Shown piece by piece: positions 1-5,483 of a stretch of DNA of 6,255 nucleotides; the stretch's first letter is position 1; every line of letters starts with the position of its first letter. The notes beneath the pieces were generated by a model. The model did not search any database. It saw only the letters and a list, made by a program, of their open reading frames with translations, and was not told the DNA's origin. This DNA comes from Paracoccaceae bacterium (GTDB lineage Bacteria; Pseudomonadota; Alphaproteobacteria; Rhodobacterales; Rhodobacteraceae). Position numbers and translations under genes: made by a program. The stretch spans positions 1-6,255 of the forward strand of contig SKNG01000102.1 in assembly GCA_007120685.1 (NCBI GenBank). The letters are read 5' to 3'.

Positions 1-512
1 GCCACGGCCTCGGCATCGGGCACGAAGAAGATGCAATGCGGGTTGCCCATGCCCACCGCCGCCGGCGCGCCCGCAATCGGCAAGGACAGCGTATCGGCCG
101 GCCCGGCCAGCGGCACATCGGCCCAGTCCAGCAGCGGCACCCCCATGTTGACCCAGACCTGCCCGCCGCGCCGCTCGGCCCGCAACAGGCCCCGCGCGGT
201 GCGGATGACCAGCACATCAGCCCCCCGCTCGCGCATCACCATGTCGGCCACACAGCGCGTGGCGTTGCCACAGGCGCCGGCCCGGCTGCCATCGGTATTC
301 CAGAAATCCAGCGCCAGATCGGCACCTCCCTCGCCGTCGCGCAACTCGGCCAGCTGGTCGAACCCCACACCGCGATGCCGGTCGCCGATGGCACGCGCCA
401 GCGCGGCGGTAACCCGCGCCACTTGCCCGCGCGAATCGACGATCACGAAATCATTGCCCGCCCCGTGCATCTTTCGAAAGGGCAGGCCGGAAGTGGAGCC
501 ATCCTGAACCAT
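1..512 (-). CDS. dapF: Diaminopimelate epimerase, N-terminal part (cut by window edge)
   Basis: DapF interconverts LL- and meso-diaminopimelate in the cytoplasm, the last epimerisation step before lysine and the peptidoglycan cross-link residue. The 170 visible residues carry the family signatures in order: KMHGAGNDF at 14-22, the RGVGFDQL segment at 47-54, DGSRAGACGNATRC at 74-87 with the first catalytic cysteine at C81, and GMGNPHCIFF at 154-163, which contributes substrate-binding residues. The second catalytic cysteine lies in the missing C-terminal part; the family is usually about 275-280 residues. The ATG at 512-510 is chosen because it leaves a normal short lead-in (MVQDGSTSGLPFRK) before the first conserved strand. 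No strong Shine-Dalgarno precedes it; the nearest candidate is an AAGG about 12 nt upstream. The gene follows the hsp20 terminator in the same direction and probably has its own promoter. No frameshift is seen. Confidence 0.96.
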   Translation of the reverse strand, partial: MVQDGSTSGLPFRKMHGAGNDFVIVDSRGQVARVTAALARAIGDRHRGVGFDQLAELRDGEGGADLALDFWNTDGSRAGACGNATRCVADMVMRERGADVLVIRTARGLLRAERRGGQVWVNMGVPLLDWADVPLAGPADTLSLPIAGAPAAVGMGNPHCIFFVPDAEAV

Positions 513-528
513 GCGCTGCGATATAACC

Positions 529-558
529 TTGATACCCCGCCCCCGCCAGAGCGCTCAA
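529..558 (-). promoter_or_regulatory. Possible sigma-70 type promoter of dapF
   Basis: On the minus strand a TTGAGC box (558-553) and a TATCAA box (534-529) are separated by 18 bp. They would start transcription about 10 nt before the dapF ATG. The boxes are imperfect matches and a shifted -10 (TTATAT just downstream) is also possible, so this is a weak prediction. It is supported mainly by the terminator between hsp20 and dapF, which implies a separate start for dapF. Confidence 0.3.
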
Positions 559-570
559 AAACCCCGCGTC

Positions 571-641
571 CCTCTTTGCTCTTCAAATATCCCGGGGGGT
601 GAGCCGCGAAGCGGCGAGGGGGGCAGCGCCCCCCTGCCCCC
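571..641. repeat. Compound GC-rich palindromic intergenic element
   Basis: This stretch holds two adjacent perfect hairpins: GCCGC-GAA-GCGGC at 603-615 and GGGGGGC-AGC-GCCCCCC at 618-634. They are preceded by an A/T-containing segment reading TTCAAATATCCCGGGGGG on the plus strand. From memory, the same kind of block (a TTTGAAGAGCAAAGA-like tract next to a C/G run and a GGGGGCNNNGCCCCC hairpin) recurs between genes in many Rhodobacteraceae genomes, so it is probably a dispersed palindromic repeat. Only one copy lies in this window, so the repeat nature rests on recollection, not on what is seen here. It sits between the hsp20 terminator and the dapF promoter and could add transcription stop or mRNA-end protection. 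Confidence 0.5.
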
Positions 642-662
642 TCGGCCCGGCAGCAAGGCATG

Positions 663-690
663 AAAAAGGGCGCACCCGCCGGATGCGCCC
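663..690 (-). terminator. Rho-independent terminator of hsp20
   Basis: On the minus strand a perfect 7-bp stem, GGGCGCA/TGCGCCC, closes a 9-nt loop (stem arms at 690-684 and 674-668) and runs directly into five T residues (667-663). It begins 23 nt after the hsp20 stop codon and points the right way. This is the textbook form of an intrinsic terminator and separates hsp20 from dapF. Confidence 0.85.
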
Positions 691-713
691 CATCGAAACC
701 GGTTCCCGGCCGG

Positions 714-1175
714 TCAGGCCGCGCTGGCCTCGACCAGCTTGCTCTCCGGCGCAGCGCGGGTGATCTCGATCCGGCGCGGCTTCAGCGCCTCGGGGATCTC
801 GCGCACCAGATCGACATGCAGCATGCCGTCGACATGGGTGGCCGCGGTGACCTTCACATGGTCGGCCAGCTGGAAACGCCGCTCGAAGGCCCGGGTGGCG
901 ATGCCGCGATGCAGATAGCTGCGGCCCTCGTCTTCGTCGGCCTTGCGCGCGGTGATCACCAGCGCGTTCTCCTTCACCTCGACGGCCAGTTCTTCGGCCG
1001 AAAAACCGGCCACGGCCACCGAGATGCGATAGGCGTTCTCGTCGGTCTTTTCGATGTTGTAGGGCGGATAGCCGGGTTGTGCAGGCTCTGCCGCCAGCAT
1101 CCGGTCCATCATGTCGGCGATCCGGTCGAAGCCGACCGAGGCGCGAAACAGCGGGGTGGGATCAAAATTACGCAT
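714..1175 (-). CDS. hsp20: Small heat-shock protein, Hsp20/IbpA type
   Basis: A 153-residue small heat-shock protein, an ATP-independent holdase that binds unfolding proteins in the cytoplasm and hands them to DnaK/ClpB. The N-terminal arm (1-35) is followed by an IbpA-type alpha-crystallin domain starting at YPPYNIEKT (36-44), with AYRISVAVAGFS at 48-59, the strands around VEVKENALVITARK (65-78), YLHRGIATRAFERRFQL (87-103) and the A-x(5)-GML block (112-119). The C-terminal IxI oligomerisation motif is IEI at 136-138. The start at 1175 is preferred because GGAGGA (1188-1183) lies 7 nt upstream. An in-frame ATG at 1190, adding MEDED, has no ribosome binding site and falls inside the predicted thermometer hairpin. 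The gene has its own sigma-32-like promoter, a structured leader and an intrinsic terminator, so it is probably monocistronic. Confidence 0.95.
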   Translation of the reverse strand: MRNFDPTPLFRASVGFDRIADMMDRMLAAEPAQPGYPPYNIEKTDENAYRISVAVAGFSAEELAVEVKENALVITARKADEDEGRSYLHRGIATRAFERRFQLADHVKVTAATHVDGMLHVDLVREIPEALKPRRIEITRAAPESKLVEASAA

Positions 1176-1269
1176 GTCTTCATCCTCCATTGAGCGATGC
1201 CGTCGTCTCGCCCGCCGGCAGGGCCGGCCGGGCATCGGTTGCGCCGGGCCCGTCATGGCGCCCGGCACT
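1176..1269 (-). promoter_or_regulatory. ROSE-like RNA thermometer candidate in the hsp20 leader
   Basis: From the predicted transcription start (about 1269) to the start codon the leader is about 94 nt and can form three consecutive hairpins. Helix I (1266-1243) has a perfect GCCGGGC/GCCCGGC stem. Helix II (1233-1210) pairs GCCGGC with GCCGGC across a CCT loop and extends with GCCC/GGGC past one bulged G. Helix III pairs CAUCGCU (1199-1193) with AGGAUG (1186-1181) across the 6-nt loop CAAUGG, leaving the G of UCGCU unpaired and hiding the AGGA of the Shine-Dalgarno. A U(U/C)GCU motif opposing the ribosome binding site with a bulged G is the defining mark of ROSE elements, known upstream of alphaproteobacterial small heat-shock genes. 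The pairing was worked out by hand; no folding energy was computed. Confidence 0.6.
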
Positions 1270-1273
1270 GCCG

Positions 1274-1302
1274 ATGTGGGAAAACCCTGGCCCGGTTTCA
1301 AG
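1274..1302 (-). promoter_or_regulatory. Sigma-32 (RpoH) type promoter of hsp20
   Basis: On the minus strand CTTGAA (1302-1297) is a full match to the core -35 element of heat-shock promoters. After 16 bp comes CCCACAT (1280-1274), close to the -10 consensus CCCCATNT; read as CCACAT with a 17-bp spacer it matches at all but one position. The expected start at about 1269-1268 falls just before the first leader hairpin. The site lies in the intergenic gap behind the protease gene stop codon. Confidence 0.65.
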
Positions 1303-1335
1303 CCCCCGCCAACGGCGCGGCGGCCAGCCCCTGCG

Positions 1336-2166
1336 CTATGGCCGCACGAAACGCGCGCTGCCCCGCGCCCCGGCGCTGTCCGGCGCGGCGACCGGGCCAA
1401 GACGCTGCACTGCCGGGCTGTCCAGCATGTCCATCAATGCCGCCACCCGCCCGTCCAGACGCATGCCCAGCGCCATGCTGTGGCCGTTTGCGGTTTCGGC
1501 CATGGCCGAAATCACCGAGACAACGCGCGGCACGCCACCGTCGAGCGAAAACACCGGCGCGCCCGAGGCGCCGAAATCGATCGAGCAGGACATCACCAGC
1601 ACCCCGTCCCGGCGCCGGTCCATCACCGTGCAGCGGTCCTGCAGCGATGGCGCCTCGGCACGGTCGCGCGCGTAGGAGACCACCGCCACTGCCGAACCGG
1701 CCGCCGGCGACCCGCTGGCCAGCGGCAAGGGCTGCAGCCCGGTCAGCCGGATCGGCCGGTCCAGTTCCAGCACCGCCAGATCATTGGCCACCTGGCTTAG
1801 CGCCTGCCCGCTCCGCATGCGGAAGCCGGGCGCGATAGCCACCCGGCGCACGCCACGTATCGCCTCGGCCCGGCCGATGCGCCAGCCGGCCAGAAACTCG
1901 ATGTCGCCCGTGTTGACACGTCGTCCGCTGCTCGCCTCGAACAGGCAATGCGCGGCGGTCAGCACCCGGTCCGGCGCGATCAGCGTGGCGGTGCAGAAGG
2001 TGTTTTCGCCGACATTCAGCCGCCCCACCGCCAGCCAGCCCCGCCCGGCGTCGCCGGTCTCCAGCAGCTGCAATCGGCTGTCGCCGGGCATCTGCGCCGG
2101 TGCAGCCGCCGGCGACAGGGCCAGAGAAAGCGCCAGCGCAAGCGCGGCGAGCGGTCTGATGGGCAT
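1336..2166 (-). CDS. Exported trypsin-like serine protease (S1/V8 type)
   Basis: A 276-residue chymotrypsin-fold protease. Residues 1 to about 25 form a Sec signal peptide (short basic N-region, Ala/Leu-rich core, likely cut after APA or APAQ), so it should act in the periplasm or outside. The catalytic triad is visible: H73 in VLTAAHC (68-74), D129 in NDLAVLEL (128-135) and S201 in DFGASGAPVF (197-206). C58 and C74 can form the classic disulfide around the histidine loop; C179 and C194 can form a second one. The serine motif GASGAP departs from the GDSGGP of trypsin and is nearer to V8-like and bacterial trypsin-like peptidases, so cleavage specificity cannot be inferred. The start follows an AAGGGGA ribosome binding site (2181-2175) by 8 nt. 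It lies 109 bp after glcF in the same direction and may be read through from there. No substrate can be assigned. Confidence 0.88.
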   Translation of the reverse strand: MPIRPLAALALALSLALSPAAAPAQMPGDSRLQLLETGDAGRGWLAVGRLNVGENTFCTATLIAPDRVLTAAHCLFEASSGRRVNTGDIEFLAGWRIGRAEAIRGVRRVAIAPGFRMRSGQALSQVANDLAVLELDRPIRLTGLQPLPLASGSPAAGSAVAVVSYARDRAEAPSLQDRCTVMDRRRDGVLVMSCSIDFGASGAPVFSLDGGVPRVVSVISAMAETANGHSMALGMRLDGRVAALMDMLDSPAVQRLGPVAAPDSAGARGSARFVRP

Positions 2167-2260
2167 GGCGGCATTCCCCTTGCAGGATCGGTCGCGCGCA
2201 AGGCTGATTGGCGAGTTCGGCGAAATTGCGGCGGGCGCGGCGTGGGATCAAGGCGTAACG

Positions 2261-2272
2261 CGCAGCGCTGCG
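2261..2272. repeat. 12-bp perfect palindrome after glcF
   Basis: CGCAGCGCTGCG is a perfect inverted repeat beginning 3 bp after the glcF stop codon on the minus strand, with flanking AAC and GTT extending the symmetry past one unmatched base. There is no T-run, so it is not a standard intrinsic terminator. It could be a protein-binding site or chance symmetry in GC-rich DNA. Confidence 0.25.
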
Positions 2273-2275
2273 GTT

Positions 2276-3565
2276 TCAGTCGTCCAGCGCCGGGGGCCTT
2301 GGCCCGCCATTGGCCCAATCGAGCAGTTCCACGGTATGCACCACCGGCAGATCGGTGCCGCCGCCGATCTGCATCATGCAGCCGATATTGCCGGCGGCGA
2401 TCAGATCCGGCGCCTTCGCCTCCAGCGTCGCCACCTTGCGCCGCTTCAGCTCGCCCGAAATCTCTGGCTGCATCAGGTTGTAGGTGCCAGCCGAGCCGCA
2501 GCACAGATGGCTGTCGGCGGGCTCGACCACCTGAAACCCGGCGCGTTTCAGCAGATCCTTCGGCGTCGATTTGATCTGCTGGCCATGCTGCAGCGAACAG
2601 GCGGCATGATAGGCCACGCGCAGCGCCTCGGGCGTGCGGCCCTCGGGCGCCAGCGTCTCGATCACCTCGCTGACATCGCGCGCGAGCCCCGCCACCAGCG
2701 CCGCATCCTCGGCCAGCTTCGGATCGTTGCGGAACATATGCCCGTAATCCTTGACCGTGGTGCCGCAGCCGGAGGTGTTGATGACCACCGCATCCAGCCC
2801 GTCGCCCCGCGCCTCGGCCGTCCAGGCGCGGATATTCGCGGCGGCGCTGGCATGGCTCTCGGCCTCGCGCCCCATGTGATGGGTCAGCGCCCCGCAGCAG
2901 CCCGCGCCGCGCGCGATCACCACCTCGCAACCCAGCCTTGTCAGCAGGCGGATGGTGGCATCGTTGATATCGGTGTTCAGCGCCCGCTGCGCGCAGCCGG
3001 TCATCAGCGCCACCCGCATCCGCCGCGCGCCTTGCGCCGGAAACACCTGCGGGTCGTCATTGCGGCTGACCGGCGGGATGCGCTTCGGCGCCATCGCCAG
3101 CATCGCCTTCAGCCGCGCATCCGGCATCAGGAAGGCAAAGGGCCGGCCGATCCTGGCGCCCAGAAGCGCCAGCCGGAAGCGGGTAGGATGCGGGATCACC
3201 CAGGCCAGAACCCGCCGCAACAGCCGGTCCATCAGCGGGCGGCGATAGGTCTTCTCGATATGCACGCGGGCGTGATCGACCAGATGCATGTAATGCACGC
3301 CCGAGGGGCAGGTGGTCATGCAGGCCAGGCACGACAGGCAACGGTCGATATGCTTGACCGTCTTTTCATCCGCGGGCCGGCCGGATTCCAGCATGTCCTT
3401 GATCAGGTAGATGCGCCCGCGCGGGCTGTCCAGTTCGTCGCCCAACACGGCATAGGTGGGGCAGGTGGCGGTGCAGAAGCCGCAGTGCACGCAGGCGCGC
3501 AATACCTCGTTCGACCGGGCGATAGCCGGGTCGCGCAACTGCGCCTCGGTGAAATTGGTCTGCAT
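2276..3565 (-). CDS. glcF: Glycolate oxidase iron-sulfur subunit GlcF
   Basis: GlcF carries electrons from the flavin subunits GlcD/GlcE of glycolate oxidase (glycolate to glyoxylate) toward the respiratory chain, with the complex usually found at the inner membrane. The 429 residues match the family length. Two 4Fe-4S ferredoxin motifs are complete: C25, C28, C31, C35 in CVHCGFCTATCPTY and C76, C79, C82, C86 in CLSCLACMTTCPSG. Two CCG cysteine-rich domains follow: C191 with the C223-C224-G pair and C267, and C323 with the C355-C356-G pair and C396. The start codon directly follows the stop of the upstream membrane protein gene (TGAATG), with a GGAG inside that gene's last codons, which suggests translational coupling. 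Related proteins such as the LldF/LutB or GlpC families share some motifs, but the neighbouring glcE settles the assignment. Confidence 0.95.
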   Translation of the reverse strand: MQTNFTEAQLRDPAIARSNEVLRACVHCGFCTATCPTYAVLGDELDSPRGRIYLIKDMLESGRPADEKTVKHIDRCLSCLACMTTCPSGVHYMHLVDHARVHIEKTYRRPLMDRLLRRVLAWVIPHPTRFRLALLGARIGRPFAFLMPDARLKAMLAMAPKRIPPVSRNDDPQVFPAQGARRMRVALMTGCAQRALNTDINDATIRLLTRLGCEVVIARGAGCCGALTHHMGREAESHASAAANIRAWTAEARGDGLDAVVINTSGCGTTVKDYGHMFRNDPKLAEDAALVAGLARDVSEVIETLAPEGRTPEALRVAYHAACSLQHGQQIKSTPKDLLKRAGFQVVEPADSHLCCGSAGTYNLMQPEISGELKRRKVATLEAKAPDLIAAGNIGCMMQIGGGTDLPVVHTVELLDWANGGPRPPALDD

Positions 3566-5362
3566 TCAGGGCTCTCCGGGATCGTCCTGGGCGTCGTCGT
3601 CGGGCTCGTCTGCCACCGCCTCGGTGGGCGGTGCGTCTTCGGTGATGGCGGTGCCTTCGTCATCCTCGGGTGCAAAGACGGGGGCGGGGACGGGGGCCGG
3701 ATCGGCACCGCGCTCGCGCATGCGGATGAAGGCGGCGCCGGTTGTCGGATCGATATGCAGCATCTCGAAATCGAACAGCGGCAGTTCCGCCTTGATCCGC
3801 GGGTCCAGATGCGATTCGTCCAGAAACTGCCTGATGCGGTCGGAATCCCAGCCTTCGGCCTCTGGCGGGACCCGAAGGTATTCATAAGAGCCCAGAACCC
3901 GGAAACCGTCGGCATGGCTTTCGCGCAACAGCCTGCCGGCCTGCAGCGCAGCAAGGCTTTCCAGATCGCCGGCAAAGACGAAGCCGTGCCGGGTAGGAAA
4001 ACCGAAGCTGAACCCCAAAAGGCCATCGCCGAAATCCAGCAGGCGGATATCGGGCTCGGCGGCGCGCAGGATCGCCTCGGTCTCGGCACGCGCCTGCCAG
4101 AAACTGCGCACATCGGCAGCTTCGGTCCCGGTCATCCGCTCGGCCGCCTGCAGCCCTGGCTTGCTGGCATGGAACAGCCCGAAGGCGACCAGAAACACCG
4201 CCACGCCCCGCGCCAGCAGCGGCGAGGCATCGCGCAACCGGGCAAAGGACGGGCCCAATACCGCCGCCGCCGTCACCGCCAGCGCCATGCAGGCAAAGGT
4301 GAAGTACCAGGGCGCCTGATGCCAGTAGTTGGCAAAGACGAAACTGTAGAGCGCCTTGATGATGATCCCGCCCATCGCCCCGACCAGGATCGGCGCCCAT
4401 GCCCTGTCGGCAAAGAAGCGCAGGATGGCGATCAGCAGCATCAACGCCATCAACGCCGGCACCAGAAGCTGCGCCACGCGGAAGGCGGCACCGCCCAGCG
4501 CCACGCGGTCGCCCTGATAGGCCGACAGCCCCTCGCGCAGTTCCACCAGCGGCGAGAAGAAGGTCAGCATCGTCACCCAGGCATTGCTCAAGAGCGCGCC
4601 CTCGCCCTTGGCCTTGCCGCTGATCGGCATCATCGTGCCCACCTGGTCGAGGTTGTAGAGGAAGTAGAGCACCAGCATCAGCGCCACCGGCACGGACAGC
4701 AGGCCTGCGTGCCAGATCCCCTTCATCAGCCCGCGCCCTGGCCAGAAGATCAGCGCCAGCCCCATCGCGGCCACCACGAAGCCATCGTCCAGCCGGGCAA
4801 AGACCAGCCCCGCCAGCAGCACGCCCATCACCAGCCAGTAGGCCATGCGCGTGCCGTGCTGGCCCGCCTGCGTTGCCAGAAGCATGATCCCGGCGCCCAG
4901 GGCAAAGGCCAGCGCCCCCTCCATGCCGTTGAACATCTCCCAGATCGACATGTTGCCCATGGACTGGCCAAAGAGCAGGAAATAGACCCCGGGCACGACC
5001 AGTAGCGCCAGCGTCCAGGAACCAGACAGCCGCTGCGCCGCCAGCCCGCCCAGCAGCGCGCCGATCCAGGCAAGCAGGATCGCCGTCCATGCCACGATAT
5101 TCATCACCACCATCGGCATGTCGCGGAACAGCGATGTCACCACCCAGACGAAATACTGCCAGAAGGGGTGAAAGCCGTTGGTGGGGCGCAGCCCGTCGAA
5201 ACTGTAGAATTCCGGCGGCGAGTTTCGGGCGATGCCGAGATAGAGATAGGCATCGCCGGTCAGGAACAGGAAGACGGCGTCGCGCCCGTGATGGAGCAAG
5301 GCCATCACCGCCGGCAGCAGCGTGACCACCGAAGCATAGACCGCAAACCCGACCAACCGCAT
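3566..5362 (-). CDS. Polytopic membrane protein, GT-C glycosyltransferase-like, within the glc operon
   Basis: A 598-residue inner-membrane protein with about 11-12 hydrophobic helices between residues 5 and 398. Segments that resemble GT-C type lipid-linked-sugar transferases are GDAYLYLGIARN (36-47, with D37 in the first loop as a candidate catalytic acid), SFDGLRPTNGFHPFWQ (54-69), RLDDGF (190-195) and MPISGKAKGEG (245-255). A soluble part (about 400-550) holds LLDFGDGLLGF (441-451). Residues 553-598 form a low-complexity tail rich in Pro and Ala with 16 Asp/Glu and no Lys/Arg. The ATG at 5362 is chosen because GGAGGA (5373-5368) lies 5 nt upstream and the first membrane helix begins at once; an upstream in-frame TTG at 5437 would add an Arg-rich segment. 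It sits 121 bp after glcE and abuts glcF. Family and activity are inferred from motifs only; the donor, acceptor and any link to glycolate are unknown. Confidence 0.8.
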   Translation of the reverse strand: MRLVGFAVYASVVTLLPAVMALLHHGRDAVFLFLTGDAYLYLGIARNSPPEFYSFDGLRPTNGFHPFWQYFVWVVTSLFRDMPMVVMNIVAWTAILLAWIGALLGGLAAQRLSGSWTLALLVVPGVYFLLFGQSMGNMSIWEMFNGMEGALAFALGAGIMLLATQAGQHGTRMAYWLVMGVLLAGLVFARLDDGFVVAAMGLALIFWPGRGLMKGIWHAGLLSVPVALMLVLYFLYNLDQVGTMMPISGKAKGEGALLSNAWVTMLTFFSPLVELREGLSAYQGDRVALGGAAFRVAQLLVPALMALMLLIAILRFFADRAWAPILVGAMGGIIIKALYSFVFANYWHQAPWYFTFACMALAVTAAAVLGPSFARLRDASPLLARGVAVFLVAFGLFHASKPGLQAAERMTGTEAADVRSFWQARAETEAILRAAEPDIRLLDFGDGLLGFSFGFPTRHGFVFAGDLESLAALQAGRLLRESHADGFRVLGSYEYLRVPPEAEGWDSDRIRQFLDESHLDPRIKAELPLFDFEMLHIDPTTGAAFIRMRERGADPAPVPAPVFAPEDDEGTAITEDAPPTEAVADEPDDDAQDDPGEP

Positions 5363-5367
5363 GGTTA

Positions 5368-5373
5368 TCCTCC
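5368..5373 (-). promoter_or_regulatory. Ribosome binding site fixing the membrane protein start
   Basis: GGAGGA on the minus strand, 5 nt before the ATG at 5362, is a near-perfect Shine-Dalgarno. It argues against the longer reading that starts at a TTG at 5437. Confidence 0.8.
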
Positions 5374-5382
5374 GCAGACCCG

Positions 5383-5401
5383 GCCGGCGATGGCGGCCGG
5401 C
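5383..5401 (-). other. Inverted repeat in the glcE to membrane protein gap
   Basis: GCCGGC (5401-5396) and GCCGGC (5388-5383) can form a 6-bp hairpin with a 7-nt loop, 9 nt before the Shine-Dalgarno of the membrane protein gene, within the 121-bp gap after glcE. There is no T-run, so it is not an intrinsic terminator. It may slow decay or tune translation of the downstream genes, or be chance. No convincing promoter is seen in this gap. Confidence 0.25.
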
Positions 5402-5483
5402 ACGGCGCATAGGGCCAGCAGGCACGGCGCGCCGCAACCCCTTTTCCGCCGGAAGGCGCCGGGCGGCAGCAGGGCGCGGCGGC

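Noticed and set aside
443..661. A 72-codon minus-strand frame across the hsp20-dapF gap
   Set aside because: It reads through the palindromic element and overlaps the dapF start out of frame, with no family signature. Such ORFs arise from the repeat itself.
1316..1335. A terminator after the protease gene
   Set aside because: A short CGCC/GGCG stem is present just past the stop codon, but no T-run follows, so it cannot be called an intrinsic terminator.
1176..1400. An N-terminal extension of hsp20 to 228 residues
   Set aside because: The added part is Arg/Pro/Gly-rich, covers the predicted heat-shock promoter and leader, and overlaps the protease gene. The ATG at 1175 has a strong ribosome binding site and matches the family start.
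1784..5005. A plus-strand open frame of 1073 codons opposite the protease, glcF and membrane protein genes
   Set aside because: Its translation is rich in His, Gln, Arg, Gly and Pro with no domain, typical of the antisense of GC-rich genes. The minus strand carries complete, recognisable proteins across almost the whole interval.
5363..5437. A 25-residue N-terminal extension of the membrane protein from a TTG at 5437
   Set aside because: It has no clear ribosome binding site, is Arg-rich, and would place the strong GGAGGA inside the coding region. The ATG at 5362 leads directly into the first membrane helix.
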